Source of the DNA: Prochlorococcus sp. AG-402-A04
Lineage (GTDB): Bacteria; Cyanobacteriota; Cyanobacteriia; PCC-6307; Cyanobiaceae
Direction of reading: 5' to 3'
NCBI GenBank assembly: GCA_003278045.1
Contig: QCHG01000010.1
Span: forward strand, 1 to 49,444
DNA: 49,444 nucleotides
This document shows positions 10,664-20,658 of this stretch, piece after piece. Within the stretch, counting starts at the first letter, position 1. Each line of letters starts with the position of its first letter. A model generated the notes under the pieces. That model had not been told where the DNA came from and made no database searches. It saw nothing but the letters and a program-made list of their open reading frames with translations. The position numbers and the translations under genes were made by a program.

Positions 10664-11566
10664 ATGACTGAAGTGATAAATAGTATTTCTGATTTTGAAA
10701 AATATCTTAAAAACACAAAAAAGCTTGTAGAGGATGCACTTGATTTTTCTTTGGGCCCTGAAAATCCAGAAATATTAAGAGAATCAATGAGATATTCCCT
10801 CTTAGCTGGAGGTAAAAGAATACGTCCAATTTTATGTTTAGCATCTTGCTCACTGGCTGGAGGAGAACCCTCTCTTGCAGTGCCTACTGCGGTAGCAATA
10901 GAAATGATCCATACAATGTCATTGATTCATGATGATCTGCCTGCCATGGATAATGATGATTTGAGGAGAGGTAGGCCAACAAATCATAAAGTGTATGGAG
11001 ATGCAATAGCTATTCTTGCAGGCGATGCTTTATTAACCAGGGCCTTTGAAATGGTCTCTTTAAGAAGCCCTGGAGTCGATCCAAATAGATTATTAAATGT
11101 AGTTGGCGAATTATCCCTAGTTGCTGGTGCACCAGGCCTAGTCGGGGGACAAGTTGTTGATTTGGAATGTGAAGGCAAAGAAGTCGACCTTGAAACTCTC
11201 GAATATATTCATCTTCACAAGACTGGGGCTTTATTAAAGGCCTGCGTTAGAACAGGTGCGATGATCGCAGGAGCTAACGAAAAACTATTACAAGCTCTGA
11301 CAACATATGCAGAGGGAATTGGTTTAGCCTTCCAAATAATAGATGATATTCTTGATTTAACTTCCAGCAGTGAAAAGCTTGGTAAAACTGCCGGCAAAGA
11401 TCTTCTAGCTGACAAAACTACTTACCCTAAATTACTTGGAATGGAGGAATCAAAAAAAAGAGCATTTGATTTAGTTGAAAAAGCAAAAAAAGCAATTGAA
11501 CCTTGGGGCGCAGATGCAAAGTATTTAATATCCTTAGCCGACTTTATTACAAATAGAGACAGATAA
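10664..11566 (+). CDS. crtE: Geranylgeranyl diphosphate synthase
   Basis: Builds C20 geranylgeranyl diphosphate from IPP and allylic diphosphates for carotenoids, the phytyl tail of chlorophyll and quinones. The 300-residue protein has the chain-start motif [14 protein letters not shown], the first Asp-rich motif in [20 protein letters not shown] and the second in [21 protein letters not shown]. It is a short-chain trans-prenyltransferase. Cyanobacterial GGPP synthases and E. coli-type farnesyl diphosphate synthases are close relatives, so the product length is inferred from the organism. The gene follows folD by 36 bases, and the PAP2-like gene starts 14 bases after it, so the three are probably cotranscribed. 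Confidence 0.93.
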   Translation: MTEVINSISDFEKYLKNTKKLVEDALDFSLGPENPEILRESMRYSLLAGGKRIRPILCLASCSLAGGEPSLAVPTAVAIEMIHTMSLIHDDLPAMDNDDLRRGRPTNHKVYGDAIAILAGDALLTRAFEMVSLRSPGVDPNRLLNVVGELSLVAGAPGLVGGQVVDLECEGKEVDLETLEYIHLHKTGALLKACVRTGAMIAGANEKLLQALTTYAEGIGLAFQIIDDILDLTSSSEKLGKTAGKDLLADKTTYPKLLGMEESKKRAFDLVEKAKKAIEPWGADAKYLISLADFITNRDR

Positions 11567-11580
11567 TTATTTTTTAATTT

Positions 11581-12060
11581 ATGTCTGAGTTTTTTTCCTT
11601 TTTTAATAATTCAGTTCTTTTCTGGAGCCTATTATCCTGTTTGCTAGCTCAATTTTTTAAGATTGTATTCAATTTCTTTTCAACTGGAGAGATAAGATTA
11701 GGAATTATGTTCGAGACGGGTGGCATGCCCTCGAGTCATTCCGCCTTAATTACTGGCGCTGCATCTGGTATAGGTTATGAATTAGGATTTGATAGCTCAA
11801 TATTCGCATTATCCGTTGCTGTGGCTTTAATAGTTATGTATGACGCAAGTGGTGTTCGAAAATCAGCTGGAATTCAAGCTGCAGAAATTAATAAACTATC
11901 AAAAAAACTAGACCCTCAATCTGAATTACTGTTAAAAGAAACCCTGGGTCATACGAAAATTGAGGTAATGGTGGGGAGTTTTTTAGGACCATTAATCACT
12001 TTGCCTGGAATGTTTTTTTTAGGTTCTCCTCTCAAAATATTTGATTTGATAATAAATTAA
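11581..12060 (+). CDS. Divergent PAP2-family membrane protein (DUF212, YuiD-like)
   Basis: A 159-residue membrane protein with the motif ETGGMPSSHSALITGAASGIGYELG at about residues 43-67; its PSSHS element matches the PAP2 phosphatase motif. A second conserved block, MYDASGVRKSAGIQA, is typical of the divergent PAP2 family found in cyanobacteria, Bacillus (YuiD) and plant plastids. A third block, LGHTKIEVMVGSFLGPLITL, is near the C-terminus. The position after crtE suggests a role on a prenyl or lipid phosphate, but no substrate is established by the sequence. It converges on cobB, and the two stop codons share bases in TTAA at 12057-12060. Confidence 0.85.
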   Translation: MSEFFSFFNNSVLFWSLLSCLLAQFFKIVFNFFSTGEIRLGIMFETGGMPSSHSALITGAASGIGYELGFDSSIFALSVAVALIVMYDASGVRKSAGIQAAEINKLSKKLDPQSELLLKETLGHTKIEVMVGSFLGPLITLPGMFFLGSPLKIFDLIIN

Positions 12061-13448
12061 GAATTCTTTGAAGAAGTAATTTGGGTGGCCTCTATAAAGT
12101 TTTTTGCGACTTCTGGAGAACTTGGTAAATGTAAGTGAATCCAACTTGCATGTAATTTTTCATCAAAAAAGCCTTCATTTTTGTATTCGGTATTCCAAGA
12201 TTTAATTTTCCATGGGGAAGCAAGGTTCTTCTGATACTCATCTTTTCCAGCATCAAGTTCAGATAAATTATTTTCAATTTCCCAATAATGAAATTCATGT
12301 CCTCTAATTAATTGAGTTTGTTTAATGATTGGAGTATCTTTTAAACCCTCAATATATCTATAACCTACTGAAAGTTTACTTTTTTTTGATCTAAAAGGCA
12401 GGATACCACTCATTTTATGATTATTACCATTTTCATCTTTTATGAAGTCTCCTAAAACCATCATCCCTCCACACTCAGCATATATAAATCCATTTTTGCG
12501 GAATTTCCTTAACGAATTTAAGCTTTTTGTAGAGTTACTTATATGATCAGCATATTTTTCAGGGAACCCCCCAGGAATAATTAAAGAAGAAGCCTCATTA
12601 GGTATTTCTTCATCATCATAAATACTCCATGAAATCAATGGTATACCTATTTCACTCAAAAACTCCTTAGTTTCAGGGTATTGAAAATGAAAGATTTTAT
12701 CTTCTGCAATTGCGATAGGTTTACTTTTATCTATTTTAAAATCTCTAATATTCAAAGAATTAAACATTTTCTTTTGAGGAGATTTCAGAAATTTAATAAT
12801 AGAAAATACATCAAGATTTCTTTCGGCGAAATTTGCAAAATATTCAACATCAATTTCTTTTCCATTATCCATTGGAGATATCAAACCTAAATTAGCTTTG
12901 TTTAAAGTTATTTTTGAATCAGATGGTAAAAAACCAAGAATTTCTATATCTTCATTTTTAAAAACTTCTTTGATTAATTTTTTATGTCTATCTGAATTAA
13001 CGTTATTAAATATAATACCTGCTATTGACAACTCACTATCGAAATCTCTAAAACCTCGAATAGTCGCCAAAAGAGAAGCTACTTGACCTCTAGCATTAAC
13101 AATAAAAATTATTGGTGCATTGAGAAGTTTAGAGATATTTGCTGTGCTGGAATAGGTTGTTGACCCTAGCCCATCAAACAGACCCATTGCTCCTTCAATC
13201 AAAGAGAATTCATATTTCAAAGAATGTTTAAAAAAACTTTCTTGAACCCATTCCTCACCACTTAAAAAAATATCTAAATTCCTGCAAATAGGTTGGCCAA
13301 TTGAGCTTAGTTGTTGTTGATCAAGATAATCTGGGCCAACCTTGAAAGTTTGTATCTTTATACCTTTTGAGAACGCCCAACAAGATAGCAAAAGAGATAA
13401 TGTAGTTTTCCCGCTATCACTTGAAGGAGAAGATATTACACAAGGCAT
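12057..13448 (-). CDS. cobB: Cobyrinate a,c-diamide synthase (CobB/CbiA)
   Basis: Amidates the a and c side chains of cobyrinate using ATP and glutamine, in cobalamin (or pseudocobalamin) synthesis. The N-terminal P-loop reads ISSPSSDSGKTTLSLLLS, followed by KVGPDYLDQQQL and EGAMGLFDGLGS of the dethiobiotin-synthetase-like domain. The C-terminal half is a class I glutamine amidotransferase domain with the nucleophile in FIYAECGGMMVLGDF and a later HEFHYWEI. The length of 463 residues is normal. It starts eight bases after opcA on the same strand, so it forms the tail of a zwf-opcA-cobB block, an odd pairing of pentose phosphate and corrin genes. Confidence 0.93.
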   Translation of the reverse strand: MPCVISSPSSDSGKTTLSLLLSCWAFSKGIKIQTFKVGPDYLDQQQLSSIGQPICRNLDIFLSGEEWVQESFFKHSLKYEFSLIEGAMGLFDGLGSTTYSSTANISKLLNAPIIFIVNARGQVASLLATIRGFRDFDSELSIAGIIFNNVNSDRHKKLIKEVFKNEDIEILGFLPSDSKITLNKANLGLISPMDNGKEIDVEYFANFAERNLDVFSIIKFLKSPQKKMFNSLNIRDFKIDKSKPIAIAEDKIFHFQYPETKEFLSEIGIPLISWSIYDDEEIPNEASSLIIPGGFPEKYADHISNSTKSLNSLRKFRKNGFIYAECGGMMVLGDFIKDENGNNHKMSGILPFRSKKSKLSVGYRYIEGLKDTPIIKQTQLIRGHEFHYWEIENNLSELDAGKDEYQKNLASPWKIKSWNTEYKNEGFFDEKLHASWIHLHLPSSPEVAKNFIEATQITSSKNS

Positions 13449-13456
13449 CTATTAGT

Positions 13457-14759
13457 TTAGTTATTCAAACCATTAAATATTTGAAGAGCTATTTTAATAG
13501 AATTTTCAAAAAGAGGGCTGGTATTACCTCTACTACTTCCCAATAATTTACTAACATCGTACTCTGATGTAGAAAAAGAATTTGGAACAACTTGTTCTAT
13601 TAATTCCATATTAGCCATTCCCCCTGCTTCAAGTCTCATACATTCCACTGATTCACAGCCAAGTATTACACAAGTGTTATTTTTTTGAACCTCACTAATT
13701 TTTGAAATCAGCCTCAATCCAATAACTTGTCCTAAATGAATACTTGGATTTCCCAAAGATAAGGGATTAATTGATGTAGAAATTATTTCGCCATTAATTC
13801 TTTCAAACTCTATTTTTGTTGATTCTGTATCCCTTTCAACTCTTAGAAAAGACCAACCAAGTTTATCGCTAATCCATGAAATCAAAAACAACGCTTGAAT
13901 CATATGATCTCCCGCGATATCAATGTCAATATCAGTAACATGATCTAAAATGGGTCTCCTCGAAGGCGGATCAAAAATCATTGCCAATGATTCCCTCCAA
14001 TTTTTCAATCTAACCCAATTCAAATCATTAATAGCTTTATTTGAATTATTTAATTGATCTAAAACTTTTAAACATCTTTGAGGCGATCCTAGAGCAGTAT
14101 CAATTATTAACCTTAGACCATAATCAGTGAAATATTCGAATATTTCAGGAGACTCATCCAAGCTTCCATTCCACCACAACCATGAAGGTAATTCATCAAT
14201 AGATAATTCATCAATTATTTTTAATCCTTTATTAGATATTGAGGCCGCCCCCCCCCCTAATAACCACTAAATCCCCACAAATAGATTGCATAGCTGGGGT
14301 ATCACTTAATGGACAGTAAGCGGATACAAAAGTTTTGATATCTGAATTTTTATTTAATGTTGGCGCTAGAGTTATTAATCTTCTTGGATTCAATGTGCTT
14401 ATCGTTGATTCAAAAAATTGTCCTCTAAAATCTTCAAAGTCTTTATTAGATAAATTTTCCTTCAACAAATTCAATAATTCTTCACTATTAAGTGAAGTAG
14501 TGATAGGAAGTCCTTGATCTAACATAAATTTTTTAGCAACTTCAATTATCTCTGGGCTTAAATTTCCAGTAATTGGTCCGTTTACTAATCCTTTTTGAAC
14601 CAAACATTGTTCTAGCCAAGCAGGCTGCCAGACCATTAATGTGAAAGTATTAGCTCCACTATTATCTTTATCTTCTGAAATCCATAATTTATTAAGGTAA
14701 TTAGAAATTTCCTGATAAGGCAGTTCTAGAGGGGTTTGTAGTGTAAGTTGAGGTTTCAT
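13457..14759 (-). pseudogene. opcA: OpcA, glucose-6-phosphate dehydrogenase assembly/activator protein, split by a frameshift
   Basis: OpcA assembles or allosterically activates glucose-6-phosphate dehydrogenase in cyanobacteria. The N-terminal part reads from ATG at 14759 (MKPQLTLQTPLELPYQEISN) to a stop at 14232; its last in-frame residues are VVIRGGGGLNI. The C-terminal part continues one frame away to 13457. The break falls in a run of ten G (minus strand; 14257-14248). With nine G the two parts join as VVIRGGAASISNKGLKIIDE and continue to WLWWNGSLDESPEIF, giving 433 residues, the usual OpcA size. I found no other defect. Thus this is a recent length change in a homopolymer, a sequencing or assembly error, or a gene read by slippage. 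It lies two bases after zwf and eight before cobB. Confidence 0.92.
14248..14257. repeat. C10/G10 homopolymer at the opcA frameshift
   Basis: Ten consecutive C on the plus strand, read as G in opcA, flanked by GGCCG on the left and TAATAACC on the right. Such a run is out of character in a 31% G+C sequence whose other homopolymers are mostly A or T. Its length (ten rather than nine) is what puts the two halves of opcA in different frames. Confidence 0.95.
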
Positions 14760-14761
14760 TT

Positions 14762-16285
14762 TTAGGGTCTACGCCAGAAAATATTATCTTTTGAAATTAA
14801 TTGATCTGACTCAGGAGGTCCCCATGTCATAGATTCATAATTATAAATAGGTAACTTCCAAGGGGAATTATCCATCAATTCTATTAATGGCGTATAAAGT
14901 TTCCAGGCTGCCTCTACCTCATCACTTCGAGTAAATAATGTTGGGTCAGAAAGCATTGCATCAGCTAATAATCTTACATAGCCTTCATCTGAGGGTTCTC
15001 CAAATGATTCATCATAAGAAAATTCCATCTCAACAGGTCTTGATTTCATTCCAGAACCTGGAGATTTTACCTCAAATTTGAAAGTAGCTCCTTCATTTGG
15101 CTGAATTCTAAGGACAAGTTGATTTGGGGCAGGATTTATTATTGTTGATTCAAATAAATGAACAGGAACGTCTTTGAAAGTCAAGACTATTTCTCCAAGT
15201 CTTTTAGGTAGTCTTTTACCTGTTCTCAAATAAAAAGGAACCCCTTGCCAACGCCAGTTATCCACGAAAACTTTTGTCGCAATATAAGTTTCTGTTGTGC
15301 TGTTACTATTAACACCATCTTCCTGCCTATATCCTTTGAGTCGATTTGAAATATTCCCTCCCTCTCCATATTGACCTCTTATGCAACAATTCCACGGCTC
15401 ATTTTCGTCAGCAAGTTTTGAAGCTTGAAGAACCTTAGCTTTTTCATTTCTTATTGCTTCTGGTTCAAATTTTCCAGGAGGTTCCATTGCAGTAACTGCA
15501 AGCATTTGAGTCATATGATTTTGAAGCATATCCCGTAAAGCACCAGAGCTTTCGTAATAACCTGCTCTATCTTCAACACCAACTGTTTCAGATGAAGTAA
15601 TTTGAACACTTGATATATAGTTCCTATTCCAGATTGGTTCAAAAATAGTGTTAGCAAACCTTAAAACAAGAATATTCTGAACTGTTTCTTTACCTAAATA
15701 ATGATCGATCCTATAAATCTGACTTTCTTCAGCGCAACTTTGAACGATCTTATTCAATTTTTTTGCACTTGAATAATCTCTTCCAAAAGGTTTTTCAATT
15801 ACTAAACGACTTTTCTTAGGGTCATCTAAAAGGCCAGCCCCTTTAAGAGCTTTACATCCACTTGCATAGAAATTCGGAGATACTGATAAATAAAATGTTC
15901 TATTCCCATGAGTAGCTTGTGTTTTATCAATTTCATTTAATCTTCTAGAAAGCCTTACGACATGATCACTTTGTTGTAGGTCAACTGGTTCATAGAAAAG
16001 ATAATTAGAAAATTGTTCCCACTCCCTTTCTTTCCCAGATATTTGATTTGATAACTTTACTTTCATCTTTTCTCTAAACTCATTATCAGTCCAAGGTCTT
16101 CTCGCACAACCAACTATTCCAAATTCACTAGGAATTCTCCTTTGCAAATAGAGTTCAAATAAGGCTGGTATTAATTTTCTATGAGTAAGGTCTCCACTAG
16201 CGCCAAAAATTACTAAACATTGTGGAGATATGACTCTTTCCTGCCGTAAACCTAATCTTAGAGGATTACTTAAAGTTGAAGGCAT
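14762..16285 (-). CDS. zwf: Glucose-6-phosphate 1-dehydrogenase
   Basis: Oxidises glucose-6-phosphate with NADP+, the first step of the oxidative pentose phosphate pathway and the main source of NADPH in the dark in cyanobacteria. The nucleotide-binding start is CLVIFGASGDLTHRKLIPAL at about residues 23-42. The substrate site is RIDHYLGKETVQNILVLRF, with the conserved lysine and histidine. The later block PFYLRTGKRLPKR is also typical. The 507 residues are normal. opcA follows two bases downstream, matching the known zwf-opcA pairing in cyanobacteria, and cobB comes after that. A 110-base gap separates it from petH upstream. Confidence 0.97.
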   Translation of the reverse strand: MPSTLSNPLRLGLRQERVISPQCLVIFGASGDLTHRKLIPALFELYLQRRIPSEFGIVGCARRPWTDNEFREKMKVKLSNQISGKEREWEQFSNYLFYEPVDLQQSDHVVRLSRRLNEIDKTQATHGNRTFYLSVSPNFYASGCKALKGAGLLDDPKKSRLVIEKPFGRDYSSAKKLNKIVQSCAEESQIYRIDHYLGKETVQNILVLRFANTIFEPIWNRNYISSVQITSSETVGVEDRAGYYESSGALRDMLQNHMTQMLAVTAMEPPGKFEPEAIRNEKAKVLQASKLADENEPWNCCIRGQYGEGGNISNRLKGYRQEDGVNSNSTTETYIATKVFVDNWRWQGVPFYLRTGKRLPKRLGEIVLTFKDVPVHLFESTIINPAPNQLVLRIQPNEGATFKFEVKSPGSGMKSRPVEMEFSYDESFGEPSDEGYVRLLADAMLSDPTLFTRSDEVEAAWKLYTPLIELMDNSPWKLPIYNYESMTWGPPESDQLISKDNIFWRRP

Positions 16286-16379
16286 ATTTTTAGTATTCTT
16301 TATTTAAAATCCTCTTTTTTTCAAATATTAGCTACATATTGTGTCTAAACCAAAAAGTATTTAGTATGTGAAACTTAAA

Positions 16380-17526
<1,147 letters not shown>

Positions 17527-17568
17527 TTAAATTTCTTTAATAAAAGATTATCAATTTGTAGTTTAATT

Positions 17569-17583
17569 TGTAGTGATTTTACA
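17569..17583 (-). promoter_or_regulatory. Imperfect palindrome upstream of petH, weak NtcA-site lookalike
   Basis: TGTAGTGATTTTACA lies 46-60 bases before the petH ATG. It has matching TGTA and TACA arms but seven central bases, whereas the NtcA consensus is GTA-N8-TAC. On the minus strand a GATAAT box that could serve as a -10 element follows 17 bases after the TAC. petH is NtcA-controlled in some cyanobacteria, so the site is noted, but the spacing is wrong by one and the call is weak. Confidence 0.2.
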
Positions 17584-17703
17584 AAAATGGTTACGTTTTG
17601 AGATCGGAATAAATAGATGAAATTATTTTTATTTTTCAGTTTTTATTGTTTTTATCAGTATAGTTACACAGAAATAATTTTTATCTAATTAAAAATTCAT
17701 TAC

Positions 17704-18246
17704 ATGAACAATCCTCAAGAATCGATGAATCATTATAAAGACAATGATTTCAGGACAATTGAGCAGACGATGGAAAAGTTTTCTGGCGGAACAAGACGAC
17801 TGGCAGCTCAACTTACAACTTCTGCAAGTTTCGATTCTTTGTGGAGTGTTTTAACAGATTATGATCGACTAAATCTTTACATCCCAAATCTTTTATCGAG
17901 CAAAAAAATATTTCAGAAGGAAAATAATGTACACCTTAAACAAGTTGGAGCTCAGGATTTCCTCGGCATGAAATTTTCAGCTGAAGTAACTATAGACTTA
18001 TTTGAAGATAAGGAGCTTGGTCTCTTAAAATTTAATTTGATAAAAGGAGATTTCAGGAAATTTGAAGGAAGTTGGAAAATACAAAACATTAAAAATACTT
18101 CAAAAAATTCATTAATTTATGATCTTACTGTTCAAGGTTGTCAGTGGATGCCAATAGGGATGATAGAGAAAAGACTGAAAAAGGATCTTTCAGAAAATTT
18201 AATTGCCGTAGATAGGCAAGCGAAATCATCAAAAAGATCGTTATAA
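17704..18246 (+). CDS. SRPBCC / START-like (cyclase/dehydrase family) protein
   Basis: A 180-residue soluble protein with the features of a helix-grip hydrophobic-ligand fold. These are a strand followed by SASFDSLWSVLTDYDRLNLYIPNL (about residues 41-64), then alternating strands (KQVGAQDFLGMKFSAEVTID, LLKFNLIKGDFRKFEGSW) and an amphipathic C-terminal helix (MIEKRLKKDLSENLIAVDRQ). The phrase VLTDYDRLNLYIPNL is the usual mark of the polyketide cyclase/COQ10-like group common in cyanobacteria and plastids. The ligand is unknown. The gene converges on tRNA-Glu and sasA. A second Met (residue 8) is possible as a start. No signal peptide is seen. Confidence 0.75.
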   Translation: MNNPQESMNHYKDNDFRTIEQTMEKFSGGTRRLAAQLTTSASFDSLWSVLTDYDRLNLYIPNLLSSKKIFQKENNVHLKQVGAQDFLGMKFSAEVTIDLFEDKELGLLKFNLIKGDFRKFEGSWKIQNIKNTSKNSLIYDLTVQGCQWMPIGMIEKRLKKDLSENLIAVDRQAKSSKRSL

Positions 18247-18257
18247 ATCTAAATTAA

Positions 18258-18330
18258 TAGCCCCAAGGGGATTCGAACCCCTGTCGCCTCCGTGAAAGGG
18301 AGGTGTCCTAGGCCTCTAGACGATGGGGCC
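18258..18330 (-). tRNA. trnE: tRNA-Glu (anticodon UUC)
   Basis: Read on the minus strand this is a 73-base cloverleaf. The acceptor GGCCCCA pairs with TGGGGCT (including one G-U pair), and the discriminator is A. The anticodon arm is CCTCC-CTTTCAC-GGAGG with anticodon TTC, and the T arm is AGGGG-TTCGAAT-CCCCT. CCA is not encoded. Glu-tRNA also feeds 5-aminolevulinate and so chlorophyll synthesis in cyanobacteria. It lies 41 bases after the stop codon of sasA on the same strand, so it may use its own promoter or be processed from a longer transcript. Confidence 0.97.
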
Positions 18331-18371
18331 AGGAAAGTAGCATAACAGCTTATTAAAAACTAAGAGTAAGG

Positions 18372-19490
18372 CTAGCCTTTCGTCAAGTATTGTTGCTCTT
18401 TGTTTTGTCCTTGCCACACAGGAACTGTGAAATGGAAGCAGGAACCTTCACCAATTTCAGATACGACCCATATTCTTCCTCCATGAACTTGTACTATTCT
18501 CCTACATACTGATAACCCTATACCAAATCCTGAAGTTCCTTCAGAGGTTTGGGGAAGTCTAACCCTATCTAGAAAAATTCTTTTTTGTTCGCTCAAAGGG
18601 ATACCTGCCCCTTTGTCACAAATTGTTATTTCTACCCATTGATTTGTCTTATGAATCATAGTGATTTTTATAGATCCAGAGTCTTTAGAAAATTTAATAG
18701 CATTTTCAATCAAATTTAAAAATACTTGCCTCATTCTTCTTTGATCTGCGAATACACTTGGGAGATCAGATGGAATATCAGTATCAATTTCAATATTCCT
18801 TAATCTCCAGAATTTTTCTAATTCGAGTATTACTTCAGCACTAATATTACCTAAATCAATTTTCTGAGGATTAAATAACGCTTCCCATTTAGTTGTTCCA
18901 ACCTCCAAAAGATCCTGAGATAAGAGTTCAATCTCTTCAAGACGTCTTTTAATTACCTCCTGTAATTTTGATATATCTATTTGTCCGAGTTTTTGACTTT
19001 GAACAGCCAAAGTAGCAGCAGTTAAAGGTGTTCTTAATTCATGAGCGACCATTCTTAATAATCTTTCCTGAGATTCTATCCTTTTTGTTAATGTCTCATT
19101 TTCTTGTCTTAAAACAAGAAGTTCGTCTTCCAGTAGAAATTCTTTTTGAGTTCTTATTGAATCAATTTTTGATGGCTGTAAATTAATCCCAAGATTTTTT
19201 GTTAAGCCTTCCTGTGACCACCTTGGCAACCATTTTTGCAACTGAGAGAAAATATTACTTCCAGCAAATATTTGCTTTGGAGAAGGGGAAACCTTTATGA
19301 GAGCAGGAATAGCGACTAATCTATGTAATTCAAGTAATTCTGGCTGCTCTGTGGGTTCAGAGATCTGAAGAGATATCTCAAATTTACAATCATCTGATTC
19401 TAAATAAGCTATGAGGGCCTTAATATCATTACTAGAAAGTTGATTTCTAGCTGCCACAAGTATTAATTTTAACTCTTTTTTATCATTCAA
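18372..19490 (-). CDS. sasA: Circadian clock output histidine kinase SasA
   Basis: SasA binds KaiC through a KaiB-like thioredoxin-fold domain, autophosphorylates and passes phosphate to RpaA, setting day-night transcription. The N-terminal KaiB-like domain covers about residues 5-95 ([20 protein letters not shown]). A coiled linker follows ([20 protein letters not shown]). The HisKA motif [17 protein letters not shown] carries the phospho-acceptor H150. The ATPase domain has [26 protein letters not shown] and [16 protein letters not shown]. Its 372 residues are close to the Synechococcus protein. Prochlorococcus keeps kaiB and kaiC but lacks kaiA, so SasA there works with an hourglass-like timer; this is family knowledge. 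The gene is divergent from the CpcS-like gene over 106 bases. Confidence 0.95.
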   Translation of the reverse strand: MNDKKELKLILVAARNQLSSNDIKALIAYLESDDCKFEISLQISEPTEQPELLELHRLVAIPALIKVSPSPKQIFAGSNIFSQLQKWLPRWSQEGLTKNLGINLQPSKIDSIRTQKEFLLEDELLVLRQENETLTKRIESQERLLRMVAHELRTPLTAATLAVQSQKLGQIDISKLQEVIKRRLEEIELLSQDLLEVGTTKWEALFNPQKIDLGNISAEVILELEKFWRLRNIEIDTDIPSDLPSVFADQRRMRQVFLNLIENAIKFSKDSGSIKITMIHKTNQWVEITICDKGAGIPLSEQKRIFLDRVRLPQTSEGTSGFGIGLSVCRRIVQVHGGRIWVVSEIGEGSCFHFTVPVWQGQNKEQQYLTKG

Positions 19491-19596
19491 ATGAATTCCT
19501 CTGAAGTGTTGAAAAGCTGTTAATCCTTATAAACACCTTAAGATATTTTTTTTTATTTTACAGATAGGCTATTAAATAAATAGGACTTATTTATAA

Positions 19597-20136
19597 ATGG
19601 TTGCTATTAATCCAAAAAAAAATTTACATTTTGGTGAAAACCCTCCTGAAATCAATTTAAATAGTAATTTAAAAAGGTGGTTTTCCAGGAATATTGGATT
19701 GTGGAAATCTAACAGAACGTATTTTCTCGATGAAGGACAAAAAACTTATAATTTGAGTATGAATATAAATATTCAAGCTCTCGAGAGTAAATCTGAATGG
19801 GAGTCGCATTATAAATTTACTTGGTACCCAGAAAAAAAATATAATTTCTTTGACGAAAATCCTCAATATAAAGAACAAGGAGAGATGCATGCATTTTTAA
19901 AAGGTCATCAACTTAAGAGGGAAAATTTTTATTTATGTAATGATGAAGGTATTTCAAATATTAAGCAAGTCGACGAACACGAAATGATTTTTGAATCTTC
20001 TTACAATGATTGGTATATTCTTGAACATACAAGACTTGTAGATTCTGATAATTATAGATTTAGAGTTATTTATTCATGGAACAAAAATAAGCTGAAAATA
20101 GTAGAGAATCATCACGAAATTAAAATTATTAAATAA
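19597..20136 (+). CDS. CpcS/CpeS-like lipocalin-fold protein (possible bilin lyase)
   Basis: A 179-residue protein. Residues near 25-42 read LKRWFSRNIGLWKSNRTYFL, close to the F-x(4)-G-x-W-x-S-x-R start of the CpcS/CpeS family, which attaches bilins to phycobiliproteins. Later strands alternate polar and aromatic residues (ESHYKFTWYPEKKYNFF, YNDWYILEHTRLVDSDNYRFR), as expected of a lipocalin barrel. The genome type has no phycobilisomes, although Prochlorococcus keeps remnant phycoerythrin genes. It may be a remnant lyase, or a lipocalin with another ligand. The assignment rests on the N-terminal motif and size only. The GC content and codon use look like the neighbours. Confidence 0.5.
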   Translation: MVAINPKKNLHFGENPPEINLNSNLKRWFSRNIGLWKSNRTYFLDEGQKTYNLSMNINIQALESKSEWESHYKFTWYPEKKYNFFDENPQYKEQGEMHAFLKGHQLKRENFYLCNDEGISNIKQVDEHEMIFESSYNDWYILEHTRLVDSDNYRFRVIYSWNKNKLKIVENHHEIKIIK

Positions 20137-20209
20137 ATTCTGTTAGCAGATTTAGTTTAAAAAATAAAAAATGTTATCTTTAATAATATGAATTAAAAAT
20201 AGTTCAAAT

Positions 20210-20644
20210 ATGAGTTCTAAAATATCTAAAATTTTTGTAATCCCTCTAATAATTTCATCTTTTTTATTTGATACAAATAATGAATTTAATAAGGTAAATG
20301 CAAATGTTAAAAATTCCCCTGCCAATAAAAATGATTTAGATTTATATCATGGTATGGGTGTTTCATTTCTATGCAATGCGACAAGAAAAGGATTTGATTT
20401 GGATTTCCCAAAAACATTAAACGTTGCCTCAGCAACTTTCGCATCAGTAGTATCACAAAAACATGGAGGGAAAATAATTGAGAGAAAGAAAGAACAAAAA
20501 GTTGACATGAAACAATTACAATTTATTGCATCTCTGCAACTAGTTGAATCAGCTCTTCAAGTGTGTCCAGATAATGTTCCTGAAAAGATCGAAGAACAAT
20601 TTAAGATTGAAACTGAAAGACTCAAGAAATTACAAGGGTTGTAA
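20210..20644 (+). CDS. Small exported protein of unknown function
   Basis: A 144-residue protein I do not recognise. It starts MSSKISKIFVIPLIISSFLF, a basic residue pair plus hydrophobic core typical of a signal peptide or N-terminal anchor, followed by a polar Asn/Lys-rich stretch. The mature part has two cysteines (C55 in VSFLCNATRKGFDLDF and C119 in ALQVCPDN), which could form a disulfide, and is mostly helical in character. It converges on prs with 14 bases between stops and lies 73 bases after the CpcS-like gene. Likely specific to picocyanobacteria, but that needs a database search. Confidence 0.7.
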   Translation: MSSKISKIFVIPLIISSFLFDTNNEFNKVNANVKNSPANKNDLDLYHGMGVSFLCNATRKGFDLDFPKTLNVASATFASVVSQKHGGKIIERKKEQKVDMKQLQFIASLQLVESALQVCPDNVPEKIEEQFKIETERLKKLQGL

Positions 20645-20658
20645 AAAAATATTTTCTT

